From: Mesorhizobium muleiense
Lineage (GTDB): Bacteria; Pseudomonadota; Alphaproteobacteria; Rhizobiales; Rhizobiaceae
Length of the DNA: 64,000 nucleotides
Reading direction: 5' to 3'
Assembly (NCBI RefSeq): GCF_900099905.1
Contig: NZ_FNEE01000003.1
Coordinates: forward strand, 186,001 to 250,000
Positions 47,086 to 57,744 of the stretch are shown here, one piece after another; the stretch's first letter is position 1; the number at the start of each line of letters is the position of its first letter. A model generated the notes under the pieces. That model ran no database searches. It had not been told where the DNA came from and was given only the letters and a program-made list of their open reading frames with translations. The position numbers were made by a program, and so were the translations under genes.

Positions 47086-47796
47086 TTGACAGAAGCCGTC
47101 ATCGCGCTGAAAAACGTATCGCTGACGCTCGGCGAAGGAGCGTCTTCCGTCCATGTCCTGAAAGGCGTCAGCCTCGACGTAGCAAGTGGCGAGGCGACCG
47201 GCATTGTCGGGCCGTCGGGCTCGGGAAAGTCGACGCTGCTGATGGTTTTGGCCGGTTTGGAAAGTGTCGATTCGGGGACGGTTCGAATTGCCGGCGAACT
47301 GCTGAACGGCAAGAGCGAAGACCAGATCGCATCGTTTCGTGGGCGAAACATTGGCATCGTCTTCCAGTCTTTCCACCTCATTCCCAACATGACAGCGCTC
47401 GAAAATGTCGCAGTGCCGCTGGAACTAGCCGGCCATGCCGATCCGTTCGAGGTGGCGGCGCGGGAGCTCGAGGCGGTGGGCTTGAGCGACCGCGTCACTC
47501 ACTATCCCGGCGAATTGTCCGGCGGCGAACAGCAGCGTGTGGCGATCGCCCGGGCGCTGGCGCCTTCGCCGCGCATCCTGATCGCCGACGAGCCAACCGG
47601 CAACCTGGACCAGACAACGGGACGGCAGGTAGCCGATCTGCTGTTCGCCAAAGCGGCCGAGCGCGGCATGACGCTGGTGCTGGTCACCCACGATCCGGCG
47701 CTCGCCGCACGCTGCTCCCGGCAGGTGTCGATGCGGTCGGGCCGGATCGAGGATGCGCCAGAACCAGTTCCAAAGCTTGGCAAGGTGCCGGCCTGA
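47086..47796 (+). CDS. ybbA: ABC transporter ATP-binding protein YbbA
   Basis: A 236-residue ATPase of the LolD/MacB-like class. Seen: Walker A GPSGSGKST, Q-loop FQSFHLIPNMTALENV, signature LSGGEQQRVAIARAL, Walker B ILIADEPTGNLD, and the switch His in LVTHD. Its start seems to be TTG 47086 (TTG ACA GAA GCC); no ATG or GTG exists in frame close by, and the spacer to tesA is short. It is translationally coupled to the permease by a TGATG overlap. Confidence 0.92.
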   Translation: MTEAVIALKNVSLTLGEGASSVHVLKGVSLDVASGEATGIVGPSGSGKSTLLMVLAGLESVDSGTVRIAGELLNGKSEDQIASFRGRNIGIVFQSFHLIPNMTALENVAVPLELAGHADPFEVAARELEAVGLSDRVTHYPGELSGGEQQRVAIARALAPSPRILIADEPTGNLDQTTGRQVADLLFAKAAERGMTLVLVTHDPALAARCSRQVSMRSGRIEDAPEPVPKLGKVPA

Positions 47797-50345
47797 TGCC
47801 GCTGTCGCGCACGCTGAAGCTCGCCTTCCGCTTTTCGCTGCGCGAGATGCGCGGCGGGCTGTCCGGCTTCCTGATCTTCCTTGCCTGCATTGCGCTTGGC
47901 GTCGCGGCGATCGGCGGTGTCAATTCGGTGGCCCGGGCGATTACCGCCGGTGTCGCCAACGAAGGCCAGTCGCTGCTCGGCGGCGATCTTCGTTTCCAGC
48001 TCAATCAGCGCGCCGCGACGCAGGCCGAGCACGTCTTTCTTGACGGGCTGGGCACGGTCTCGCACAGCGCCAACATGCGCTCGATGGCGCGGCTCGAGGA
48101 CGGCTCCGACCAGGCGCTGGTCGAGGCCAAGGCGGTCGACGGCGCCTATCCGCTCTATGGCGCGCTGCAGACCGAGCCGGCGCTGTCGAAGCAGGAATTG
48201 TTCGGCGAACAATCCGGTGTTTTCGGCGCCGCCGCACCCGACCTTTTGTTCGAGCGGCTGAACCTTCGGATCGGCGACCGGCTGAAGCTGGGCAGCGCCA
48301 CCTTCGAACTGCGCGCCCGGCTCGTCAACGAGCCGGACGCGGTATCCGACGGCTTCGGCTTTGCGCCGCGGCTGATGATCTCGACCGACGGGCTTGCCGC
48401 TTCCGGTTTGATCCAGCCCGGCAGCCTGGTCGAGAACGCCTACAAGGTGCGCCTGCCCGGCGGCACCGGCGAGGCGCGCATAAAAGCCATTCAGGATCAG
48501 GCGGCGGAGGAGTTTCCCGAGTCCGGCTGGTCGATCCGCACGCGCAGCAACGCAGCACCGGCATTGTCCGCCAATATCGAGCGGTTTTCGCAGTTCCTGA
48601 CGCTGGTCGGGCTGACGGCGCTGGTGGTCGGCGGCGTCGGCGTGGCCAATGCGGTGCGCGCCTATCTCGACGGCAAGCGCGGCGTCATCGCCACCTTCAA
48701 GAGCCTGGGGGCTTCGGGCGGTTTCGTCTTTGCCGTCTACCTGGTGCAGATCCTGATGATCGCCGTGCTTGGCGTCACGCTCGGCGTCGTGCTTGGCGCG
48801 CTGATGCCGTTCGCGGCGAGCGCGGCGCTGCAGTCGATCATTCCGGTGCCGGCGGAAGGCGGATTCTATCCCGGCGCGCTCGGCATGGCGGCGCTGTTCG
48901 GGCTGCTGGTGACGCTGGCTTTCGCCTTGCTGCCGCTCGGCCGGGCGCGCGACGTGCCGGCGACGGCGCTGTTTCGTGAAATGGGTTTTGAGGGCCGCGG
49001 TTTTCCGCGCCCGCTCTACACGGCGGCGGCGCTCGGCATCGCGCTGCTGCTGGCGGCGCTGGCCATTCTGTTTTCCGGCGACCGCTACATCGCCTCGATC
49101 TTCGTCGGCGCCACCATTTTTGCTTTTTTGGTGCTGCGCCTTGTCGGCGCGCTGGTGCAGTGGGCCGCCAAAAGGAGCCCGCGCGTTGGCTCGACGGTGC
49201 TCAGGCTCGCCCTCGGCAACATCCATCGGCCAGGCGCCTTGACGCCGTCGGTGGTGTTGTCGCTGGGACTGGGGCTGACGCTTCTGGTGACGCTGGCGCT
49301 GATCGACGGCAATCTCAGGCGGCAGATTTCCGGCAACCTGCCGGAGCGGGCGCCGAACTTCTTCTTCGTCGACATCCAGAGCAGCGATGTCGATGCGTTC
49401 TCGGCGCTGGTCGGCAGGGAGGCGCGGCAAGGCACGCTGGTCAAGGTGCCGATGCTGCGCGGCCGGGTGATGGCGCTGAACGGCGTCGACGTCGACAAGG
49501 TCAAGGTCCCGGCGGAAGGGGCCTGGGTGCTGCGCGGCGATCGCGGGCTGACCTACGAGGCCAGAATTCCTGCGAATGCGACGCTGACCGAAGGGACATG
49601 GTGGCCGGACAATTATGCCGGCGAGCCGTTGGTGTCGTTTTCGGCCGAGGAAGGCAAAGAGATCGGGCTGAAACTCGGCGATACCGTCACCGTCAACGTG
49701 CTTGGCCGCAACGTGACGGCGAAGATCGCCAATTTCCGCCAGGTCGAGTGGGAGACGATGGGCATCAATTTCGTCATGGTGTTCTCGCCCAGCACATTTG
49801 CCGGCGCGCCGCACAGCTGGCTGGCGACGCTCACCGAAAAGGGCGCGTCGCCGGCCGACGATGCCCGTCTTCTCAACGCCGTCACCCGTGCCTTTCCCGC
49901 GGTGACGACAGTCAGGGTCAAGGACGCGCTCGACATCGTCAACCGGCTGGTGGCGCAACTCGGCACCGCGATCAGGGCCGCGGCCGGGGTGGCGCTGATC
50001 GCCTCGGTGCTGGTGCTGGCCGGCGCGTTGGCGGCCGGCAACCGCGCCCGCATCCACGATGCGGTGGTGCTGAAGACGCTGGGCGCCACCAGGAAGACGC
50101 TGATCGCGGCCTTTTCGCTGGAATACATGCTGATCGGCCTCGCCACCGCGATCTTCGCGCTGGCGGCAGGCGGCATTGCGGCGTGGTTCGTTGTCGCGCG
50201 CGTCATGACGCTGCCGTCGCATTTCATGCCCGATGTGGCGGTGGCCACAATAGTCTTTGCTTTGCTGGTCACGGTCGGCATCGGCCTCGCCGGCACCTGG
50301 CGGGTGCTGGGCCACAAGGCGGCGCCGGTGCTGCGCAATCTCTGA
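47796..50345 (+). CDS. ybbP: ABC permease YbbP (FtsX-like, two MacB-type modules)
   Basis: An 849-residue membrane protein with about ten helices. After the first helix (GFLIFLACIALGVAAIGG) comes a long periplasmic domain, then an FtsX-like module (LTLVGLTALVVGGVGVANAV), a second large extracellular domain, and a terminal FtsX module (AAGVALIASVLVLAGALAAG). With YbbA it forms a mechanotransmission-type ABC system thought to work with TesA. The ATG overlaps the ybbA stop. Long open frames on the opposite strand and upstream in the same frame are by-products of GC-rich codon use. Confidence 0.93.
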   Translation: MPLSRTLKLAFRFSLREMRGGLSGFLIFLACIALGVAAIGGVNSVARAITAGVANEGQSLLGGDLRFQLNQRAATQAEHVFLDGLGTVSHSANMRSMARLEDGSDQALVEAKAVDGAYPLYGALQTEPALSKQELFGEQSGVFGAAAPDLLFERLNLRIGDRLKLGSATFELRARLVNEPDAVSDGFGFAPRLMISTDGLAASGLIQPGSLVENAYKVRLPGGTGEARIKAIQDQAAEEFPESGWSIRTRSNAAPALSANIERFSQFLTLVGLTALVVGGVGVANAVRAYLDGKRGVIATFKSLGASGGFVFAVYLVQILMIAVLGVTLGVVLGALMPFAASAALQSIIPVPAEGGFYPGALGMAALFGLLVTLAFALLPLGRARDVPATALFREMGFEGRGFPRPLYTAAALGIALLLAALAILFSGDRYIASIFVGATIFAFLVLRLVGALVQWAAKRSPRVGSTVLRLALGNIHRPGALTPSVVLSLGLGLTLLVTLALIDGNLRRQISGNLPERAPNFFFVDIQSSDVDAFSALVGREARQGTLVKVPMLRGRVMALNGVDVDKVKVPAEGAWVLRGDRGLTYEARIPANATLTEGTWWPDNYAGEPLVSFSAEEGKEIGLKLGDTVTVNVLGRNVTAKIANFRQVEWETMGINFVMVFSPSTFAGAPHSWLATLTEKGASPADDARLLNAVTRAFPAVTTVRVKDALDIVNRLVAQLGTAIRAAAGVALIASVLVLAGALAAGNRARIHDAVVLKTLGATRKTLIAAFSLEYMLIGLATAIFALAAGGIAAWFVVARVMTLPSHFMPDVAVATIVFALLVTVGIGLAGTWRVLGHKAAPVLRNL

Positions 50346-50468
50346 TCTGCAAGGGTCGGCAAGCTCAACGCGACCGGGATTTGGTTAAATCTTGTTAATG
50401 TTGGGCTTCGGACGGCCGATAAATCCGGATTTTTGCTACTTCACGAAGCATTACGCCCGGTTACGGTC

Positions 50469-50497
50469 TTGTTCTTGACGCCAATAACCATCATATT
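50469..50497 (+). promoter_or_regulatory. Promoter candidate for the Bax-inhibitor-like gene
   Basis: TTGTTC (50469-50474) and CATATT (50492-50497) lie 17 bases apart, about 90 bases before the ATG. Supported by spacing only. The rest of 50346-50586 shows no gene. Confidence 0.4.
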
Positions 50498-50586
50498 TCG
50501 CGGCAGGCATGCTGGAGCCCCGCCAGCGGCGCCTCGGTCCAAATCGACCGGACACCGGACGGGGCAGAAGCAATATGAGGATTTCC

Positions 50587-51366
50587 ATGGCTGAACCCGT
50601 TCGCAATTATCAGACGCGTGCCGTGCCCGGCGTCGGCGTCGATGCTGCTATCGACCAGGGCCTGCGCGCTTATATGATCAAGGTCTACAATCTGATGGGG
50701 CTTGGCCTCCTCATCACCGGCCTCGCCGCGGTCGGAACGATCATGCTGGCCACCACCACCGATCCGGCTTCGGCGGTCGCTACGCTGCCGAACGGCGATA
50801 TGCTGACATCCTTCGGCTACGCGATCTTCGGCTCGCCGCTGAAATGGCTGGTGATCTTTGCCCCCCTGGCAGCGGTGCTGTTCCTGTCGTTTCGCGTCCA
50901 GTCGATGAGCGTTTCGGCCGCGCAGACGACGTTCTGGGTCTATGCCGGCCTCGTCGGCCTGTCACTGTCGTCGATCTTCCTGGTCTACACCACCGCCAGC
51001 ATCTCGCAGACCTTCTTCGCCACCGCCGCCGCCTTTGGCGGACTGTCGCTCTACGGCTACACGACCAAGCGCGATCTTTCCGCGCTCGGTTCGTTCCTGA
51101 TCATGGGCCTGGTCGGTCTGATCATCGCAAGTGTGATCAACATCTTCCTGCAGTCGTCGGCGCTTTCCTTCGCCGTTTCGGCGATCGGCGTGCTGATCTT
51201 CGCAGGGCTGACCGCCTACGACACGCAGAACATCAAGGAGATGTATTTCGAGGGCGACGAGACTGATGTCGCCGGCCGCAAGGCTATCATGGGCGCTCTG
51301 AGGCTCTATCTCGACTTCATCAACCTGTTCATGTTCCTGCTGCAGTTCATGGGCGATCGCCGTTAA
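50587..51366 (+). CDS. Bax inhibitor-1/YccA-family membrane protein
   Basis: A 259-residue membrane protein with seven predicted helices. Seen: the cytosolic start RNYQTRAVPGVGVDAAIDQG, the first helix LMGLGLLITGLAAVGTIML, LYGYTTKRDLSALGSFLIMG, and the ending TAYDTQNIKEMYFEG with the conserved Asp. Family members can be pH-gated calcium leak channels or interact with FtsH. ATG 50587 was chosen since GAGGA precedes it; ATG 50575 four codons earlier is the alternative. Confidence 0.92.
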   Translation: MAEPVRNYQTRAVPGVGVDAAIDQGLRAYMIKVYNLMGLGLLITGLAAVGTIMLATTTDPASAVATLPNGDMLTSFGYAIFGSPLKWLVIFAPLAAVLFLSFRVQSMSVSAAQTTFWVYAGLVGLSLSSIFLVYTTASISQTFFATAAAFGGLSLYGYTTKRDLSALGSFLIMGLVGLIIASVINIFLQSSALSFAVSAIGVLIFAGLTAYDTQNIKEMYFEGDETDVAGRKAIMGALRLYLDFINLFMFLLQFMGDRR

Positions 51367-51400
51367 TAACGGCCCCTTGAGTCTGTGGACCAGCGAATTT

Positions 51401-51430
51401 GGAAAGGGCGGCCCAACGGCCGCCCTTTCC
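51401..51430 (+). terminator. Intrinsic terminator after the Bax-inhibitor-like gene
   Basis: A 13-base-pair stem (ggaaagggcggcc / ggccgccctttcc) with loop CAAC, then TTCTG. Clear GC-rich stem 35 bases after the stop. Confidence 0.7.
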
Positions 51431-51482
51431 TTCTGTGCCGGCCTTGCTGTTATAGAAGGCAGATGAACGGCTTGCACAAATT

Positions 51483-52055
51483 ATGAGCAGCATCACGATA
51501 CGCGGCGCGACAGCGGCCGATCTCGACCGGATCACCGCCATCTATGCCGATGCGGTGATCCACGGCACGGCGAGCTACGAACTGGAGCCGCCTGATCGTG
51601 CCGAGATGGGCGAGCGCTTCGACAGTTTGATAGCGGGCGGCTTTCCCTATCTGGTGGCGGAAAAGGCCGGCATCGTGCTCGGTTATGCCTATGCCGGCGC
51701 CTTCCGGGCGCGGCCTGCGTACCGGTTCATCGTCGAAGATTCCGTCTATGTCGCGCCAGAGGCCAAGGGCCATGGCATCGGGCTGAAGCTGATGCAAGGG
51801 CTGATCGCGGCGGCCGAGGCGGCGGGCTTCCGCCAGATCATCGCGGTGATCGGCGACGGTCGGCCGGACAGTGCCTCGGTCCGGCTGCATGAAAAGCTCG
51901 GCTTTCGCCATTCGGGCCGTCTGGAAGCCTCCGGCTACAAGCTCGGACGCTGGCTCGACACGGTGTTCATGCAACTGCCGATCAATGGCGGGTCTCAGGT
52001 TCCGCCCGATCCCAACTCACTGCCGGAACGGAGATTCCGGAAGCACAACAAGTAG
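51483..52055 (+). CDS. Phosphinothricin acetyltransferase-like GNAT protein
   Basis: A 190-residue acetyltransferase of the Pat/YncA type, which acetylates phosphinothricin, methionine sulfone or similar amino-acid analogues. Seen: IRGATAADLDRITAIYADAV, SYELEPPDRAEM, YVAPEAKGHGIGLKLMQGL with the acetyl-CoA motif Q/R-G-x-G, and SVRLHEKLGFRHSGRLE. The in vivo substrate is unknown. It is convergent with the DUF2794 gene, only one base apart at the stops. Confidence 0.9.
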   Translation: MSSITIRGATAADLDRITAIYADAVIHGTASYELEPPDRAEMGERFDSLIAGGFPYLVAEKAGIVLGYAYAGAFRARPAYRFIVEDSVYVAPEAKGHGIGLKLMQGLIAAAEAAGFRQIIAVIGDGRPDSASVRLHEKLGFRHSGRLEASGYKLGRWLDTVFMQLPINGGSQVPPDPNSLPERRFRKHNK

Positions 52056-52442
52056 TTAGGCCTCGACAAGTTTCAGCGTGCGGTCGAACACGCCAAGCAC
52101 GCGGCCAAGCTCCTGGCCGCGCTTAAGGATGCGGCCGCCGGCGGCGATGACGGCGAAAGCCCCTTGCCGGCGCGCCAGCTTCGGATCCTTGACGATCTGG
52201 AACAGCGGCACCTCGCTGGTGCGACGGAAGACGGAAAAGACGGCGCGGTCGGCAAGATGGTCGATGGCGTAGTCGCGCCATTCATTGGCGGCGACCATGC
52301 GCCCGTAAAGCCTCAGGATCTGGTCCAATTCACGCCGGTCGAACCGCACCGGCTGGTCGAGGCGTTCACGTCTTGCCTCATGCAGCGGGATCAGTATTGC
52401 GGATGCGTCCCCATCCTCCGTCCCACTGCCGTGATCAGTCAT
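52056..52442 (-). CDS. DUF2794 protein
   Basis: A 128-residue protein of the DUF2794 family, common in Rhizobiales. Seen: the conserved core VRFDRRELDQILRLYGRMVA, EWRDYAIDHLADRAVFSVFR, and LARRQGAFAVIAAGGRILK. The N-terminal 30 residues are variable. Function is unknown. ATG 52442 fits the family start; the ribosome site AAGGGATCGAGGC is good. The upstream region on its 5' side contains the candidate small RNA on the other strand. Confidence 0.84.
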   Translation of the reverse strand: MTDHGSGTEDGDASAILIPLHEARRERLDQPVRFDRRELDQILRLYGRMVAANEWRDYAIDHLADRAVFSVFRRTSEVPLFQIVKDPKLARRQGAFAVIAAGGRILKRGQELGRVLGVFDRTLKLVEA

Positions 52443-52649
52443 GCCTCGATCCCTTCGAATGAATCTTACATTAATCAAAGTTGGCGCTTTCGCCATGGAA
52501 TTGCAAGCCCGGCTGGGGAAAGGGCGGCGGCGCAACGCTTCCGCGGTGTCCAGTCACGTTTATAAAAACGCCCGTTGAAATTGGTGATGCTTTGCCACAA
52601 TCCTGCCTTCTTTTAACCGCGCTAAAGCCCCAATCTCCGACGAATTTAC

Positions 52650-52819
52650 GGGTGTTGCCTGAGACGGTTCGGTCCGGCACTGGCTCGTAAACCCCAAGCC
52701 CCCCGCCCACGGGTCTGCGTCGGATCGAACCAACCTCGGTTTCTCCCTTGGAGAAATCGAGCGCGACGATCCCAAAACCTAAATGACCGGCGTCAGAAGC
52801 AAGCTGACGTCGGTTTTTT
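52650..52819 (+). ncRNA. Candidate structured small RNA
   Basis: A non-coding segment of about 170 bases with three consistent structures: an outer stem GGTTCGGTCCG (52666-52676) with CGGATCGAACC (52721-52731); an 11-base-pair hairpin at 52735-52761 (CTCGGTTTCTC / GAGAAATCGAG, loop CCTTG); and a terminal intrinsic terminator at 52786-52819. A C-rich single-stranded loop (ccccccgccc, 52699-52708) could pair with ribosome-binding sites. The 5' end is not known; 52650 is a guess. It matches no RNA family I can name. Confidence 0.5.
52786..52819 (+). terminator. Strong intrinsic terminator of the candidate small RNA
   Basis: An 11-base-pair stem (accggcgtcag / ctgacgtcggt, with one G-T pair) around loop AAGCAAG, followed by six T and ATTTTATT. 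No coding gene ends just upstream on the plus strand, which is why a non-coding transcript is suspected. Confidence 0.8.
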
Positions 52820-52850
52820 ATTTTATTGGCCGAGTGAATGCGCGGCCTTC

Positions 52851-53008
52851 CCTTCTCCCCTTGTGGGAGAAGGTGGATCGGCGCGCAGCGCCGAGACGGA
52901 TGAGGGGTGCTGGAAGGAATGAGGCGGCGGCGATTTCAAGCAATTGCCAAGCTGGAACACCCCTCATCCGTCGCCTTCGGCGACACCTTCTCCCACAAGG
53001 GGAGAAGG
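52851..53008. repeat. Family C inverted repeat, copy 3
   Basis: Opens ccttctccccttgtgggaga and closes tctcccacaaggggagaag, with inner arms gacggatgaggggtg and cacccctcatccgtc. It ends eight bases before the stop of the DUF1223 gene. Confidence 0.88.
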
Positions 53009-53015
53009 AGAGACC

Positions 53016-53810
53016 TCAAGGCTTGTGGATCAGGGCGGCGCCCAGGATGGGGCCTGGCATGCCGTCCTTGCCCACCGATTGCAGCAGCACGGCGCAGCCG
53101 CCTTTCTTGGCAATCACGCTCATCGGCAATTCGTAGCGCTGCGCCTTGCCGTGCCACATGCCGGCGGTCTGGATGCCGGAGACGGCGTTCCAATAGGTCA
53201 TGCTGCGGCCGGTGTTCTCGCCCTTGCCGATCTTGATCGTCTGCGGCGGGTCGAAATAGACGATGACGACATGGGCATCGCTGGGGCCGCTCCCGGCATC
53301 GCCGGCGTCGATGATGACGCGGTCGCTGGTCCGGCTGACGTCGATGGGGACCTGCATGCCTTCGCCGGACGTTTCCATGCGGGCGAGCGCGCCGTCGACT
53401 TCCTCGCGGCGGGCGCCGTTGACATGGCTGCGGCCATTGATGACGGCCTGCGGCGTATAGACCGAGCGGCTGCCGAAGGCACGCATATATTCATACTGCC
53501 GTTCGGTGTTCTCCTTGCGGCTCAGCGTGTCCTTCCAACCGAGATAATCCCAGTAGTCGACGTGATAGGCGAGCGCGACGATGTTCTCCTTGGCGGCAAG
53601 CTCGGCGAAAAATGCATCGGCCGGCAGGCAGGAACTGCAGCCCTGGCTGGTGAAGAGCTCGACCACGCCCAAGGGCTGGCCGACCAGGGATTTATCTGTC
53701 TGGGAGCGGTCGGCCTCGCCGGCAAGCGCATTGGCGGCAAGGCCAGCTCCGGCAAGCACCGAGAGGGCCAGCGCAAACGCCGCAAGCCGCAATGGTCTTC
53801 GAGGTGTCAT
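53016..53810 (-). CDS. DUF1223 thioredoxin-fold secreted protein
   Basis: A 264-residue exported protein. A signal peptide (about 30 residues) ends ANALA. Seen: GVVELFTSQGCSSCLPADAF with a CxxC pair, ALAYHVDYWDYLGWKDTLS, and YTPQAVINGRSHVNG, which define DUF1223. The thioredoxin-like fold and CSSC suggest a periplasmic redox function, but none is proved. It is followed by a family C repeat at its 3' end. Confidence 0.88.
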   Translation of the reverse strand: MTPRRPLRLAAFALALSVLAGAGLAANALAGEADRSQTDKSLVGQPLGVVELFTSQGCSSCLPADAFFAELAAKENIVALAYHVDYWDYLGWKDTLSRKENTERQYEYMRAFGSRSVYTPQAVINGRSHVNGARREEVDGALARMETSGEGMQVPIDVSRTSDRVIIDAGDAGSGPSDAHVVIVYFDPPQTIKIGKGENTGRSMTYWNAVSGIQTAGMWHGKAQRYELPMSVIAKKGGCAVLLQSVGKDGMPGPILGAALIHKP

Positions 53811-53988
53811 GGCCGTTTCGACTCCCGCCGGTGATGGCCGGCTTTGTTCTGGTTGGCGAAATATGTGGCAGAAGCGGCAGTCAACGGGAAGTCACGTTGC
53901 GGTGAAATTCTACCGTTGCGACAAACTGCAAGGGCGCAACAGGATGGGCTACACTTCAAGGTAGATACCGATTCGGGCGACAATCAGC

Positions 53989-54684
53989 ATGTGGCAAACT
54001 CTCCTGACGCCGGTCGACCTGTACTGCGAGCGGGTCGGGCCAGAGTTCTGGGCCGAGCCGGTCAACGCACTGACCAATCTGGCTTTTCTTGTCGCCGGGC
54101 TATGGGGTGTCCGGGAGGTGCGCCGGCGCGGCACAGGCATCTTTGCCGAAATGCTGGCCTGGTGGGTGGTGGCGATCGGCATCGGCTCGGCGCTGTTCCA
54201 CACCTTTGCCAACCATGCCACGGTCTGGGCCGACGTGCTGCCGATCGGCGGGTTCACGCTGGCCTACACGCTGTTCAACCTGCGCCGTTTCCTCGCTATG
54301 AGATGGGGCAAGGCGATCGCCATCTTCTTCGCCTTCTATGCCGTCACCGGGTTGTTGACCTGGGCCGTGCCGGACTGGCTGCGCCAGGCATCGAACGGCA
54401 CGACCGGCTACCTGCCGCCCTTCCTGGCGCTCGCCTTCTTCGGCGCCTGGGTGGCGGCGAGCGGCAACCGCGCCGGCTGGTACAATCTGGCGGGCTCGGC
54501 GATCTTCGTCGTGTCGGTCATCTTCAGGACGATCGATCCGCTGGTCTGCGGCAGCTTCCCGCTCGGCACGCATTTCCTGTGGCACATCCTCAACGGGCTG
54601 ATGCTCGGCGTGCTGCTGGCGGCGGCGGCGCGGTTCGGAGGGCCGAAATTAGGGCAGTATGGCAGTAGGGCAGTAGGGCAGTAG
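53989..54684 (+). CDS. Ceramidase-like membrane hydrolase
   Basis: A 231-residue membrane protein of the alkaline ceramidase (CREST-like) family with seven predicted helices. Conserved residues: SALFHTFANHATVWADVLPI with His71 and Asp82, and GTHFLWHILNG with His195 and His199, which form the zinc/hydrolase site. The substrate in bacteria is unknown; a lipid amide is possible. The last nine codons (QYGSRAVGQ) are made of a heptanucleotide repeat array, so the C-terminus is atypical. Confidence 0.84.
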   Translation: MWQTLLTPVDLYCERVGPEFWAEPVNALTNLAFLVAGLWGVREVRRRGTGIFAEMLAWWVVAIGIGSALFHTFANHATVWADVLPIGGFTLAYTLFNLRRFLAMRWGKAIAIFFAFYAVTGLLTWAVPDWLRQASNGTTGYLPPFLALAFFGAWVAASGNRAGWYNLAGSAIFVVSVIFRTIDPLVCGSFPLGTHFLWHILNGLMLGVLLAAAARFGGPKLGQYGSRAVGQ

Positions 54685-54765
54685 GAGTAGGGAATAGGAC
54701 GAGGCAGCGGAGGCGACTTTCCCCTACTGCCTTACTGCCTTACTGCCCTACTCCCCTATTCCCTT
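54652..54765. repeat. Inverted pair of GGCAGTA heptanucleotide arrays
   Basis: Left array 54652-54698 has about five GGCAGTA/GGAGTAG/GGAATAG units; right array 54721-54765 has the inverse (CTACTGC, TTACTGC, CTATTCC units). The two can pair as a long imperfect hairpin between two convergent genes and may end transcription. The left array encodes the end of the ceramidase-like protein. Confidence 0.85.
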
Positions 54766-54769
54766 CACG

Positions 54770-57460
<2,691 letters not shown>

Positions 57461-57660
57461 GTGCGATCCGTCCTGTCTGTTCAGCCTGAAAGGGAACGGA
57501 CGCCGATGGCATGCAATCACGCGCAAAGGTGCGGGTACGGCCATTTCCGCTGTCCGTTCCCAGCCAACCCGAGCCGTTCAAGGCGGCGCGTGCGCTGGTT
57601 CGGCGCTAATTCGCTTCCCGTGCCGACCGCTGGCACGGATGCCCCGCATATAGAGAATTT

Positions 57661-57677
57661 CCTGGAATAGTTCTAGA
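57661..57677. promoter_or_regulatory. Imperfect dyad resembling an Irr (iron control) element
   Basis: CCTGGAA-TAG-TTCTAGA. The right half fits the TTCTAAA half of the Irr element in six of seven bases, the left half in only four. It lies between acnA (iron-sulfur) and ccmA (haem export), both plausible iron-linked genes. Weak evidence. Confidence 0.25.
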
Positions 57678-57744
57678 CAGTCGAACGGCTATTTTGTGCG
57701 ATGCGGCAGCTGCCGTGGCGCGATGTTTTCGGGACGGGCATGGA

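Noticed and set aside
46200..47795. In-frame extension of ybbP upstream through tesA and ybbA
   Set aside because: The extension runs antisense to tesA and in another frame of ybbA. The ATG at 47796 overlaps the ybbA stop and starts the family sequence.
47502..50315. Very long open frame (over 900 codons) antisense to ybbP
   Set aside because: It mirrors ybbP codon use, has His/Arg/Gln-rich composition without any motif, and no ribosome site. It is a by-product of high GC.
52650..52820. 6S RNA or SRP RNA as the identity of the candidate small RNA
   Set aside because: The gene neighbourhood is not that of ssrS, and the conserved SRP RNA tetraloop region (GGAAGCAGC type) is not present.
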